64,000 bases of DNA from MFD01213-c1 sp963704405 (GCA_963704405.1 OY969903.1:2480001-2544000), one strand, 5' to 3'. Positions 48,107 to 57,840 are shown, counted from the stretch's first letter. Numbers and translations are program-made. Notes: a model not told the origin generated them from the letters alone.

Positions 48107-48235
48107 CGTTTAAAAATGTTTCATCGAATTATTGCCGAGCTTTTTGCTTTTGAATTCAGTCGATGACGTTGGGTTCATTTAAGTAGTGTAGGTACGTTTT
48201 TCTTAGGCGTATCGTTCGCGAGGGTTTTTGGGCGG

Positions 48236-49189
48236 TTATCCCTGGGCCTGGTCGCGGGTGTTTTCTTCGGCGGCGCCTTCGGCTTCTCGCCAACTGTGCC
48301 AGAGGGTGCGGGGAGGGGTGCGCTGGGCGACGCGGAGGGATGCTTCGATGGCGGCTTCGCGGAGGGCGGCGGTGAGGCGGGAGACGAGGGTTTTGGTGCC
48401 GCCGCGATCGCATTCAACCGCGAGGACGGCGAACTGGCGCGTGGCGACTCTTGCGATGATGTCCTGGTCGCGGGTGGCGGCGGTGAGGGCGCCGGCCACG
48501 CGTTCAAGGTATTCGCACCTGGGGTCGCCGTTGGCGCCGGTGGTTTTCAGTCCGTTGCGATCGGATTCGGGAAGGGTGATCATGATGACGGCGGCGGGGT
48601 TGCCGTAGTCGGCGCAGCGGCGTTCTTCGAGTTTGAGCAATTGCTCCCAGCCGGTGCGATCGAACAGGCTGGTTTGGCCGTCGCGATGGACACCGGCGAT
48701 GGAGCGTTCTTCTCTTCGAGCGCCGGCGACGGTTTTCAGTTCTTCATTGAGGATGCTGGCGAGCAGCCGGCCGAAGAGTTCGATCATCGGCTGTTCCAGG
48801 ACGATCTGATCGGGCTGTGGTGCGGGGTGGATGGCGCAGAGGGTGCCGAAGAGGGAGCCGTCTTCGCGCGTGAGAGGGATGCCGATGTAGGCGCCGATCT
48901 TCATCTGCTGGGCGACGGGCTGCGAGGCATAGGCCGGGACATCCAGCGCGCGGGGGGTGACGCAGGGGCCTTCGCCTTCGACCATGCGGACGCAGAATGA
49001 ATCGGCCCATTTGAGCATGGAGCCGGGCTGCATGCCGTAGCCGTGATCTTCGACCTGAAGGATGATCCATTCCTGGCCTTGGACGCGTGTGACCATCCAG
49101 AGATCGAAACCGAGCCGGCGGTGGAGGTAGTCGAGGACGGCCGCCGCTGCGGTGCGAAAGTCGGGGAAGGCGTTGACGGTGGGGATCAT
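48236..49189 (-). CDS. GAF domain plus degenerate GGDEF-like domain
   Basis: The 317-residue protein has an N-terminal GAF-like sensor (VLDYLHRRLGFDLWMVTRVQ, then KIGAYIGIPLTREDGSLFGT, LCAIHP). A GGDEF-type fold follows (FDRTGWEQLLKLEERRCADY, VAGALTAATRDQDIIARVAT), in which the signature GGDEF is replaced by VATRQFAVL. The cyclase activity is therefore probably lost and the domain may bind nucleotide or partner instead. The intergenic stretch before clpB is short. Confidence 0.7.
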   Translation of the reverse strand: MIPTVNAFPDFRTAAAAVLDYLHRRLGFDLWMVTRVQGQEWIILQVEDHGYGMQPGSMLKWADSFCVRMVEGEGPCVTPRALDVPAYASQPVAQQMKIGAYIGIPLTREDGSLFGTLCAIHPAPQPDQIVLEQPMIELFGRLLASILNEELKTVAGARREERSIAGVHRDGQTSLFDRTGWEQLLKLEERRCADYGNPAAVIMITLPESDRNGLKTTGANGDPRCEYLERVAGALTAATRDQDIIARVATRQFAVLAVECDRGGTKTLVSRLTAALREAAIEASLRVAQRTPPRTLWHSWREAEGAAEENTRDQAQG

Positions 49190-49269
49190 GGACGGTTGAG
49201 GTTATAGCAGAACACGCTTGCTGTTGTGAGAGGATTAGCGCTGCTTGAACTGTCCGGGGGAGAAATAGA

Positions 49270-51894
49270 TCAGGCGGTCTCTCCAACCAACTCGCCTTCC
49301 ACAACCTCTGCGCCTTTGCTGAAGGTGAAGGTGTGTTGGCCGGCATCGATGCGGATGGTGTCGCCGTCGGCGAATTCGCCGGAGAGGATTCTTGTGGCCA
49401 GGGGGTTTTCGATGCGCTGCTGGATCACTCGCTTGAGGGGGCGAGCGCCGTAGGTGGGGTCGTACCCTTCGTCGGCGAGCAGCTTCCGGGCTTCTTCGCT
49501 TAAGGCGAGTTTGAGGTTGCGGGCGGCTAATCTGCGGCGCAGGTTTTCCAGTTGGACGTCAACGATAGTGGTGATCTGCTCGCGGGTGAGGGAATGGAAA
49601 AGAATGGTTTCGTCGATGCGATTGAGGAACTCAGGGCGGAAATAATCTTTGAGGAGATTTTTGACGGCCGCTTCGACTTCCCATTCGGGGGCTTGATGGG
49701 TGGCGAGCTTTTGGATTTCGCTGGAGCCGATGTTGCTGGTCATGACAATGACGGTGTTCTTGAAGTTGACCGTGCGGCCCTGGCCGTCCGTGAGCCGGCC
49801 GTCATCGAGCACTTGCAGCAGGACGTTGAACACATCGCGGTGCGCTTTTTCGATTTCATCGAACAGGATCACGCTGTAGGGGCGGCGGCGGACGGCTTCG
49901 GTGAGGCGGCCGCCTTCTTCGTAGCCGACATAGCCGGGAGGCGCGCCGATCAGGCGTGCGACGGAATGCTGTTCCATGAATTCGCTCATGTCGATGCGGA
50001 CCATGGCGTTTTCGTCGTCGAAGAGGAATTCGGCGAGGGCTTTGGTCAGCTCAGTTTTGCCGACGCCGGTGGGACCGAGGAAAAGGAATGAACCGATCGG
50101 GCGATTGGGATCGCCGAGGCCGGCGCGGTTGCGGCGGACGGCGTCGGAGATGGCGCGGACGGCGTCTTCCTGGCCGACGACGCGCTTGCCCAGACGATCT
50201 TCCATGTGCATAAGCTTGTCGCGTTCGCCTTCGAGCATTCGAGTGACGGGGACACCGGTCCAGCGAGAGACGATCTCGGCGATTTGTTCCGAGCCGACTT
50301 CTTCTTTCACGAGCGATTTACCGCTGGCCATCAGTTCTTTGAGCCGCACATCGGCTTCGGCCAGCTTGCTGTGGAGGTCGCGGATTTCGCCGTATTGGAT
50401 TCGGGCGGCGGCTTCCCAGTTGCCCTGGCGCTGGGCCTGTTCGAGTTCGACCTGCTTGCGATCGATCTCGGTCCGAAGTTTTTTCAGGGCGTCCATTGCG
50501 CCCTTTTCATTTTCCCAGCGGGCGGTAAGGGCCGCATTTTTTTCCTGGAGGTCGGCCAATTCTTTTTCGGCCTTGGCAAGCTGCTGCTTGCTTGCCGAAT
50601 CTTTTTCGCGGCGAAGGGCTTCGATTTCGATCTGAAGCTGCATCACGCGGCGGCGGATTTCGTCGAGTTCCTGGGGCATGGAATCATTTTCAATGCGCAA
50701 ACGTGAGGCGGCTTCGTCGATCAGGTCGATGGCTTTGTCGGGCAGGAAACGATCGGAGATGTAGCGATCGCTTAACGTGGCGGCGGCGACGATCGCACCA
50801 TCGGTGATGCGCACGCCATGATGGGTTTCGTAGCGCTGCTTCAGGCCGCGAAGGATGGCGATCGTGTCTTCTACGCTGGGCTGCCCGACGAGAACGGGCT
50901 GGAAGCGGCGTTCGAGAGCGGCGTCTTTTTCGATGTGTTTCTGGTATTCATCGAGAGTTGTTGCGCCAATGGTTCGGAGTTCACCGCGGGCAAGCGCGGG
51001 CTTCAGGAGGTTGCCGGCGTCCATTGATCCTTCGGCTTTGCCGGCGCCAACCACGGTGTGCAACTCATCGATGAAGAGAATGATTTCACCTTCGCTCTGG
51101 GTGACTTCCTTAATAACGGCCTTAAGGCGGTCTTCGAATTCACCTCGGAATTTGGCGCCGGCAATCAGGGCGCCCATGTCGAGGGCGATGATGCGCTTGT
51201 TTTGAAGGACAGCGGGGACATCGCCGTTGAGCATCCGGGTGGCGAGGCCTTCGACGATTGCGGTTTTGCCGACGCCCGGTTCGCCGATGAGGACAGGGTT
51301 ATTTTTGGTGCGACGGCTGAGGACCTGCATGGTGCGGCGAATTTCCTCATCGCGGCCGATGACTGGATCGATGCGGCCCTGGCGCGCCATTTCGACGAGG
51401 TCGCGGCCATAGCGTTGGAGCGCCTGGTATTTGTCTTCGGGGTTCTGGTCGGTGACGCGCTGGCCGCCGCGAACTTCTTTGAGGGCGTTTAAGATTGCGG
51501 GGTGATCGACGCCTTCGGCGCCGAGGATTTCCCTGGCTTCGCTGTTCACTTGAGCCAATGCCAGCAGAAGATGTTCGGTGGAAACGTACTCATCCTTGAG
51601 GCGGTCGGCTTCTTTCTGGGCGCGGTCAAAGACATCATTGGTGGCGCGATTCATGCCGAGCTGGGTGCCGGTGGCCTTGGGGAGGCGCTCGAGTTCATCG
51701 AGAACTATCTGCTGGATGCGGGGGATTTTTACACCGAGCTTTTGGAGGAGAGGATGGATGACGCCGTCGGTTTCGGCAACGAGACCGGCAAGCACATGAA
51801 GCGGGCGGATCTCGGCGTGGTCGCTTCTCTGGGCGACTTCCTGGGCCCGGCTGACGGCTTCCTGAGCTTTGATGGTGAGTTTGTCGAATCGCAT
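49270..51894 (-). CDS. clpB: ATP-dependent chaperone ClpB
   Basis: ClpB disaggregates proteins with DnaK. The 874-residue product has the N-terminal repeat domain (RFDKLTIKAQEAVSRAQEVA), the first AAA domain (IGEPGVGKTAIVEGLA, ILFIDELHTVVGAGKAEGSM, ELRTIGATTLDEYQKHIEKD), the coiled-coil middle domain, and the second AAA domain (LFLGPTGVGKTELTKALAEF, SVARLIGAPPGYVGYEEGGR, VILFDEIEKAHRDVFNVLLQ). ATG 51894 follows GGAG; a GTG at 51909 is possible. It is single and intact. Confidence 0.97.
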   Translation of the reverse strand: MRFDKLTIKAQEAVSRAQEVAQRSDHAEIRPLHVLAGLVAETDGVIHPLLQKLGVKIPRIQQIVLDELERLPKATGTQLGMNRATNDVFDRAQKEADRLKDEYVSTEHLLLALAQVNSEAREILGAEGVDHPAILNALKEVRGGQRVTDQNPEDKYQALQRYGRDLVEMARQGRIDPVIGRDEEIRRTMQVLSRRTKNNPVLIGEPGVGKTAIVEGLATRMLNGDVPAVLQNKRIIALDMGALIAGAKFRGEFEDRLKAVIKEVTQSEGEIILFIDELHTVVGAGKAEGSMDAGNLLKPALARGELRTIGATTLDEYQKHIEKDAALERRFQPVLVGQPSVEDTIAILRGLKQRYETHHGVRITDGAIVAAATLSDRYISDRFLPDKAIDLIDEAASRLRIENDSMPQELDEIRRRVMQLQIEIEALRREKDSASKQQLAKAEKELADLQEKNAALTARWENEKGAMDALKKLRTEIDRKQVELEQAQRQGNWEAAARIQYGEIRDLHSKLAEADVRLKELMASGKSLVKEEVGSEQIAEIVSRWTGVPVTRMLEGERDKLMHMEDRLGKRVVGQEDAVRAISDAVRRNRAGLGDPNRPIGSFLFLGPTGVGKTELTKALAEFLFDDENAMVRIDMSEFMEQHSVARLIGAPPGYVGYEEGGRLTEAVRRRPYSVILFDEIEKAHRDVFNVLLQVLDDGRLTDGQGRTVNFKNTVIVMTSNIGSSEIQKLATHQAPEWEVEAAVKNLLKDYFRPEFLNRIDETILFHSLTREQITTIVDVQLENLRRRLAARNLKLALSEEARKLLADEGYDPTYGARPLKRVIQQRIENPLATRILSGEFADGDTIRIDAGQHTFTFSKGAEVVEGELVGETA

Positions 51895-52398
51895 TTTGGA
51901 GGTCTCCACAGAGATTTCCGATAGCCCGATGGATTAGGGGTCGAACTGAAAATTGCAAAGGAGGTGCCAGGAGGAACGCGACATGGTTGTGATGAGGGGG
52001 GCAGTAAATTTCGAACGGGCGGGGCTTTATGAATGCGGATTATCGAGGGAGCATTGGACAGGTGGAAAAGAAGCTGCCAGTTTGGGGAGCGGGCGCGGGG
52101 GACTGCATAATTGGCAGGCGGGGCAGGTGATTAGCAAAAGAGGAAGGTGATTTGCTGACCCGAGACCTTCCCAAACGTCAGCGACAACGATGCTTCGGCC
52201 AAAAGCATCAAATGTTCGTCGACTAACCCGCCTGCAAATGGATGTGGAAAGAAAGACAAAAAAGAACGCGATCGACCGACACTGAAAGCTTAGCCGCGTG
52301 CCTCCGCTTGCCGCGACCAGTCAGATGTATCGATTCAATCGCGTCTTAGCCGCTGCGACAGTCCCGGATTAGGGCTGGCCCGCGGATTTCGAAGGCCT
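51895..52398. other. intergenic region, about 500 bp
   Basis: This is upstream sequence of clpB. I found no gene, tRNA or clear heat-shock inverted repeat. Confidence 0.4.
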
Positions 52399-52641
52399 TT
52401 ATTGCCGCTCGGCGACAGCCATGGTCTGCGTCACGCCCAGAGAGGCGCTGAGGGACGACACTGCAGGTGTCGCCTGTGATTCACCTTCGGTGCCTGCTGA
52501 TCGGCTGATCGGGGCATTTGCATGTTTTGAATTATCGGTGGTGTAATCGGAGGCCCCCGCGACCAGAACGGCGACGCTGGAAACCAGAATCAGGCAGGCC
52601 GCCCCCAAACCCAATTGTGCACTTCTGCGTGGTGACAGCAT
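52399..52641 (-). CDS. small exported or membrane-anchored protein
   Basis: The 80-residue protein has one strong N-terminal hydrophobic helix (LGLGAACLILVSSVAVLVAG) after the basic start MLSPRRSAQ. A Ser/Thr-rich tail follows. ATG 52641 has GGAG upstream. I do not recognise a family. Translation is uncertain. Confidence 0.45.
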   Translation of the reverse strand: MLSPRRSAQLGLGAACLILVSSVAVLVAGASDYTTDNSKHANAPISRSAGTEGESQATPAVSSLSASLGVTQTMAVAERQ

Positions 52642-52868
52642 TTTCTCGCTCTCCGGCCCCCTTTGACCAGACTGCCTCGCACTTTCACAAGTTGTCTGAC
52701 AAACGTTGGAACGATCTGGCGACTGCATCCTAAATGGCCGGACTTGTACGAACTGTTCCGCCACTTATGCCAAGTGACAGGCCCTCACTTCGTATGACAA
52801 ACTATACCCCGGAAAAGCCCGATCGCAAGGGAAAATTGCCAGGATGTAAATTGCGTTAAACATTCATC

Positions 52869-53804
52869 TTACGCCATATCATCTACCGCGCGCAGCATTC
52901 GGTCGATCCATTCCAGCACCGCGGCGGTTACACCGGCGTTCCGGGCAGCCTCCAGCGGGCGACTGATAATCGCGTCCCGTTCGAGCGGGCGGCCCATTCG
53001 CCGATCGATCTGCATACTGGATTGGTATGGCCCCATAGTACGGGTGCGTTCAATCTGTTGTTCAACCAATTGGGCCGGCAGTTTCACGCCGATCGCATTT
53101 GCTGTTGCGATCACCTCTTGCATCACTTCACGGACAAAACTGACGCCCGTTTCATTTGCCAAAAGCCGATCGGTTGTCAGATCCATTGCGGCTCCAAGCC
53201 CGTTGAACGGCACGTTCCAGACGAGTTTTTCCCATCGTCCGTAGCGCAGGTCATCGAGTACCTGGCAGTGGATCAGGCTGTCATTGAACATCTTTGCGAT
53301 CGCCGCTGCCCGAGGGCTTTGGCCGTCCACGTATTCGCCTATGCGGATTAGTCCATGATCCATATGGTGGATCACGCCGGGGCCGATGCGATTGATGCAG
53401 GTGAAGGCGAGTCCGCCGAGAATGCGTTGTGGTCCGAATAGATGGGCAAGTTGCTCTTCATTGCCCAGCCCGTTCTGGAGCGTGAGAATTGCTGTTCCGT
53501 CTCTGACCAGCGGCGTGATGAGCTCCGAATAGAAATGATTCGCCGTCGTTTTCAGCGTTACGATTACGAGATCTGCGTGCGGCATATCGGCCGCGGACCG
53601 ATAAGCGCGAACGCGCTCCGGTGGTAATGTGAAATCACCGTCGCGGCTTTGAATCACAAACCCATTTGCCTGAACCGCGGAGTAATCGGACCGCAAAAGG
53701 AAATGAACGTCAAAGCCATGATGGGCCAGGCGAGCGCCGTAGTATCCACCAACGGCGCCGCTGCCGACGATTGCAATTGAAGGGGATTGGGGAAATGCAG
53801 TCAT
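52869..53804 (-). CDS. 2-dehydropantoate 2-reductase-like protein (ketopantoate reductase family)
   Basis: The 311-residue NAD(P)H-dependent reductase has the N-terminal Rossmann motif (IAIVGSGAVGGYYGARLAHH), then DLVIVTLKTTANHF, LTLQNGLGNEEQLAHLFG, ILGGLAFTCINRIGPG, and the C-terminal helices with RYGRWEKLVWNVPFNGLGAA. It would convert ketopantoate to pantoate, a coenzyme A precursor. Paralogues of this family with other substrates exist, so panE is not assigned. No pan genes are near. Confidence 0.85.
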   Translation of the reverse strand: MTAFPQSPSIAIVGSGAVGGYYGARLAHHGFDVHFLLRSDYSAVQANGFVIQSRDGDFTLPPERVRAYRSAADMPHADLVIVTLKTTANHFYSELITPLVRDGTAILTLQNGLGNEEQLAHLFGPQRILGGLAFTCINRIGPGVIHHMDHGLIRIGEYVDGQSPRAAAIAKMFNDSLIHCQVLDDLRYGRWEKLVWNVPFNGLGAAMDLTTDRLLANETGVSFVREVMQEVIATANAIGVKLPAQLVEQQIERTRTMGPYQSSMQIDRRMGRPLERDAIISRPLEAARNAGVTAAVLEWIDRMLRAVDDMA

Positions 53805-53880
53805 GTATTAATTTATCCATCCGTAGCATAGGCGTTTTGGCTCGTCTTTCTATGATGCATCTGGGTGCTTGGTGCGCGTA

Positions 53881-53978
53881 GTGCGAGTGCTGTGGATCGA
53901 ATGATATTTCGAGGAGGCGTTGAATATGGCGGAAGAGTAAGAGCAAGACGAAGAGGAATCACAGCCGCAGGGGCAGCA
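53881..53978. repeat. outer left arm of a long inverted repeat, split by a Tn5-like IS
   Basis: The sequence beginning GTGCGAGTGCTGTGGATCGA matches the complement of 55998-56092. The first 57 bases differ at one position; the rest (around AATCACAGCCGCAGGG) is similar with small indels. The arm resumes after the IS at about 55466. Confidence 0.85.
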
Positions 53979-55465
53979 GCCCTCACCCTTACCCACAACT
54001 CCGAAGTGTTTTTGAGAACATTTTCGCTTTCTTCAACGTACCTCGATTTTTTCCAGACATGGAGGTCGTGATGATGGTCTGCCAAGCCCATCAGTGGGCT
54101 CATCAGCATTTTGGATCGTTGGATCTGGGTGATCGTCGTCGTTCAAAAGGGTTGTTACACTCGCAGCCCAAATGGCGGCGACTCCGGGTCAATCCCTGCC
54201 TGTGCAACATAAGCAGTGGGCGGAGCTGAAAGCAGCTTACCGGTTTTTCGACAATCCACAGATTAATCCCGATGCGCTGCAAGCCCAGCACCGGCGGGTG
54301 ACTTTCCAATCGTGCCGCGAGCATCCGGTGGTCCTGTGCGTGCAGGATGGCTCCAATGTGCAAGCCAGCCGTATTGCTGGAGGCCAATGGGTGATGCATT
54401 CGGCGCTGGCGGTCACGCCAAGCGGCGAAGTTTTAGGGTTGCTCGACCAGCGATTTTTCAAGCGGGTGAAGCGAGCGGCACGGGAGAGCAAAAAAGCCAG
54501 GCGTGATCGCTTTCGAGAGAGCGATGTCTGGATTGACGCCGTCCAGGCCGTCAAAGCGGCCAACTCACCCCATACGCACCTGATCCATATCTGTGATCGA
54601 GGGGCGGACGATCTGCGTCTGATGCACAGTTGCGTGGCGGCATCGAACGGTTTTGTCATCCGGGCCCGTCACGACCGCAACATCGAGCAGGCAACCGACA
54701 AGCTGTGGTCTTACATGGCGCAGGTTCCGGTCAGCGGACAAATCGATATTGAGATCGGTCAGCAGCGATGCGTCAAACGCAAGATCAAAGGCGTCACCCA
54801 GCGCCTGCCGCGTCCCGCCCGCATGGCCCAATTACAAGTGCGGTTTGCAACGGTGCAACTGCAACCTCCGGCCAAAAGCGCGCCGTCCACCCAACCGTTG
54901 ACGGTGAATGTCGTTTATCTCAAAGAACCCCTCGAAGGCGCTGCGTCGCTGGAGTGGATGCTGCTGACCAATTTGCCGGTGGAGAATCTGGCCGATGCAT
55001 TGACGATCATCGACTACTACTGCATTCGCTGGGTCATTGAAGAATGGCACCGGGCACTGAAAGAAGGTTGCAGACTTGGCGAATCCCAGTTGCAAAGTAT
55101 TGATAACCTGCTTCGATTGATCAGCATGCTCTCTCCCGTGGCAGTGCGATTATTGCAGCTGCGTGATTGGGCCAACCTGCCGCGCAACGAACCTGCAGCC
55201 GCCAAACTCGACCTGCAGCAGAAGGTGCCGCAGGCAATGATCCAAGCCGCGGCAGCGCTAGGCCAATGCCGGATTGATCAAATGAGCCCCCGGCAATTCT
55301 GGCAAACCCTGGCTCACCAGGGCGGCTGGCTGGGCAGAAAACACGATCCCCGCCCCGGCTGGAAAGCAATCTGGATCGGCTGGGAAATCGTCTCCCGAAT
55401 CGCACACGGCATCGAACTCACACAGCAAAACCGAATCGATGCAACTTGTGGGTAAGGGTGAGGGC
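53979..55465 (+). mobile_element. IS4-superfamily (Tn5/IS50-like) insertion sequence
   Basis: The roughly 1,487-bp element has 20-bp perfect inverted ends. The left end is GCCCTCACCCTTACCCACAA (53979-53998); the right end (55446-55465) is its exact complement. No clear target duplication is present; flanks CAGCAG and CAGCGG are only similar. It carries a Tn5-like transposase and sits inside one arm of a long inverted repeat. Confidence 0.85.
54071..55455 (+). CDS. Tn5-like transposase, one frameshift near the start
   Basis: The first frame (from 54071, GGAGG upstream) gives WAHQHFGSLDLGDRRRSK, the Tn5-type N-terminus. The second frame (from about 54146) continues RVVTLAAQMAATPGQSLPVQ, KAAYRFFDNPQINPDALQA, VVLCVQDGSNVQ (first catalytic Asp), IHICDRGADDLRL (second) and DYYCIRWVIEEWHRALKEGC (YREK motif with the Glu). 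One extra A in the run 54145-54148 joins the frames. The protein then has about 460 residues, near family length. Confidence 0.9.
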
Positions 55466-56092
55466 AGCGGCCCCCGCACCCCCGCAAGGAGGGGAATTGA
55501 GATAAGAGTGAAGGGAAAAAGGACCGCTGCGCAGGCGGTGAAAGTTAGCTGGAGGCGGAACCCTGCTCTTACTCTCGCCGTGCCGCTCGGTTCCGCCTCC
55601 AGCGTCCTCCACCTCCGTAGGCAAGGCACGCCCCCAGTTCGCGCAGAGCGGATGTAGGCTGTGAAGAAAACTTGCGGGCGCAGCCGCGCCGGAAAGCCAC
55701 CAAAAGCTGCTCACGGCGCGTATTGCCATTTCTCGCTGCCCGCCATTTCATGGTACCGCCCGTCCGTCGCGTCGCGTTCGACTCCAATCGTCCGCAACCA
55801 TCGGAAGTAGAAAGCCCGGCGTCCCGCCACCAAACCACTCATGTACAACTGCCACAGAGGGGCGTGCCCTGCCCAGGAGGTGGGGACGCTGGGGCGGAAC
55901 CGTGCGGCACGGCGAGAGTAAGAGCGGGTTCCGCCCCGGCTACAATCCAACTGCCGGCGTAGCCGTCCTTTTCCTCCTTGCGGGGGTGCGGGGGCGGCAG
56001 CCCTGCGGCTGTGATTTATCTTCATCTTTGTCTTGCTCTTCCGCCATATTCAACGCCTCCTCGGAATATCATTCGATCCACAGCACTCGCAC
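55466..56092. repeat. long inverted repeat: inner left arm, loop and right arm
   Basis: The left arm at 55548-55637 (GCTCTTACTCTCGCCGTGCC within it) matches the complement of about 55867-55945. CCCCCGCACCCCCGCAAGGA near 55470-55490 matches the complement of about 55975-55996. The outer part at 55998-56092 matches the arm before the IS. The loop, about 55640-55865, has no gene I can support. The whole looks like a decayed palindromic element. Confidence 0.8.
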
Positions 56093-56235
56093 TCATCAGA
56101 TGTAGAGCGAGATAAGCGCATCTCGCCCGTGCTGCGTTCAAGCGTTTTTTCTGAAGCTGTGTAATCTCTGAAATCTGTGGTTTCATCATCTTTGTTTTTC
56201 GTCGCCGCAGTTGCGTTTCTCCTCTGCCATCCCGC

Positions 56236-56270
56236 TCCCATTTGCCATTTGCCGTTTACCATTTACCATT
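56236..56270. repeat. heptad repeat CCATTTG/CCATTTA upstream of hisB
   Basis: There are five tandem 7-mers (CCATTTG, CCATTTG, CCGTTTA, CCATTTA, CCATTAC). They sit in the last 40 bases before the hisB start and replace any visible Shine-Dalgarno. Confidence 0.75.
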
Positions 56271-56276
56271 ACCCTA

Positions 56277-56864
56277 ATGTCACGCATTGCAGAGATTTCG
56301 CGGCAGACGAAGGAAACGAAGATCAAGCTTTCGCTGAATCTGGATGGCTCGGGAAAGGCGTCGATCAACACCGGCGTGGGATTCTTCGATCACATGCTCG
56401 ATCTGCTTGCTCGGCACAGCTTGATCGACCTGGCCGTCGAGGCAGCGGGCGACCTGCATGTTGATGCGCATCACACCGTTGAAGATGTCGGCATCGTCCT
56501 GGGCCAGGCCATTGAGAAGGCGCTCGGCGATAAGCGCGGCATCTACCGGTATGGGTGGGCCATCGTTCCGATGGATGAAAGCCTGGCGCAGGTCGCGATT
56601 GACCTCAGCGGGCGGCCGGCGTTTGTCTTTAATGTCCAGTTCAAAGGTGACCTGATCGGCGAGTTCGCCGTTGAGTTAATTGACGAATTCTGGAAGTCAG
56701 TCGCGACAAACGCAAAGTTGAACCTGCACGTGAACGTGCCCTACGGCGGCAATAATCACCACATCTCCGAAGCCATCTTCAAGGCGGCGGCAAAAGCCCT
56801 GAGACAAGCCGCGGCAAATGATCCGCGGAATACAGATGTGCCCAGTACAAAGGGTAGTTTGTAA
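56277..56864 (+). CDS. hisB: imidazoleglycerol-phosphate dehydratase
   Basis: HisB removes water from imidazoleglycerol phosphate in histidine synthesis. The 195-residue single-function enzyme has the paired metal motifs DAHHTVEDVGIVLGQAIEKA and NNHHISEAIFKAAAKALRQA, plus GVGFFDHMLDLLARHSLIDL. ATG 56277 is the family-like start (MSRIAEISRQTKET); upstream codons are heptad repeat. No other his genes are in the window. Confidence 0.95.
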   Translation: MSRIAEISRQTKETKIKLSLNLDGSGKASINTGVGFFDHMLDLLARHSLIDLAVEAAGDLHVDAHHTVEDVGIVLGQAIEKALGDKRGIYRYGWAIVPMDESLAQVAIDLSGRPAFVFNVQFKGDLIGEFAVELIDEFWKSVATNAKLNLHVNVPYGGNNHHISEAIFKAAAKALRQAAANDPRNTDVPSTKGSL

Positions 56865-56985
56865 TTTCAATCATGATCCGGGGCGATGGGACGTGCCGAA
56901 CTCGAATGATTCGGGCCGGGGCTGATATTCATCGTTTGCCGCGATGCATCCCACACTCCCCATGTTCCACTAAAAAATTGCAGAC

Positions 56986-57702
56986 CTACGTCACTGACCG
57001 CCCGCCATCCAGCCGGATGATCTGCCCCGTGATATAGGATCCGCCGGTGGCGAGGAAGTGAACCAGTTCGGCGACCTCCTGCGGTGTGCCCGCGCGGGCA
57101 AGCGGGACGCGCTTCAGATAATTTTGGCGGTCGGCTTCAGGATATTTGTCGGGCCATTCAACCACGCCGGGCGCAATGCCGTTGACGGTGACTTCAGGCG
57201 CAAGATCGCGGGCTAATCCTAACGTCAGATTGAGGAGCGCAGCTTTGCTGGCGCAATAGGGTAGATATTGTGGCCAAGGTCGTTCAGCGAGCAGATCGAC
57301 CATGTTGATGATGTGGCCGCGCGATTGACGAAGGTGCGATTCAAAATGCCGGCAAAGAAGCAACGGGGATTCAAAATGGATCGCCATCAATTCACGCGAA
57401 AGCGCGAGATCGGCTTGGCGCAGGTCGGCGGCTTTATAGAGCGAGGCGTTGTTGACAAGAACGTCAAGGCGGCCAAGGGATTGCGCGACGGTGCTGAAGA
57501 TATTTTTGCACGCGGAAAGCGGATCAGTGAGATCGGCACGAATAGGCAGCGCGTTGAATTCTTTCGCGAGGGATTCAGCTTCGTTATCGCTGGAAAGATA
57601 AGTGAACGCGATTTTGAAGCCCGCCGCCGCCAGTCGCTCGACAATGGCGCTGCCGACGCGTTTTGCGCCGCCGGTGATGAGGGCTACTCGCGGTTCTGCC
57701 AT
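56986..57702 (-). CDS. short-chain dehydrogenase/reductase, pteridine reductase-like
   Basis: The 238-residue NAD(P)-dependent SDR has the cofactor motif TGGAKRVGSAIVERL, where GGAKRVG resembles pteridine reductase/FolM-type enzymes. LVNNASLY, the catalytic YxxxK (LPYCASKAALLNLTLGLARD) and the C-terminal TGQIIRLDGGRSVT follow. Substrate is inferred; a general SDR is the safe call. Confidence 0.85.
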   Translation of the reverse strand: MAEPRVALITGGAKRVGSAIVERLAAAGFKIAFTYLSSDNEAESLAKEFNALPIRADLTDPLSACKNIFSTVAQSLGRLDVLVNNASLYKAADLRQADLALSRELMAIHFESPLLLCRHFESHLRQSRGHIINMVDLLAERPWPQYLPYCASKAALLNLTLGLARDLAPEVTVNGIAPGVVEWPDKYPEADRQNYLKRVPLARAGTPQEVAELVHFLATGGSYITGQIIRLDGGRSVT

Positions 57703-57840
57703 GGGTTAGAGCATAACGCGTTTATCGGGCGATGGCACGATTCTAAAAAATGCCAGGCTGTTTGGAATAATGTGCCCCGGGTAATGGTTTAGTTGGACGG
57801 CAGGCAGTTAGTTTATTGTGTTTGTGTAAAGGATTGTGTG

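Noticed and set aside
55672..56025. Overlapping frames in the long inverted repeat (both strands)
   Set aside because: They lie in a GC-rich palindrome, show no domain and no start signals.
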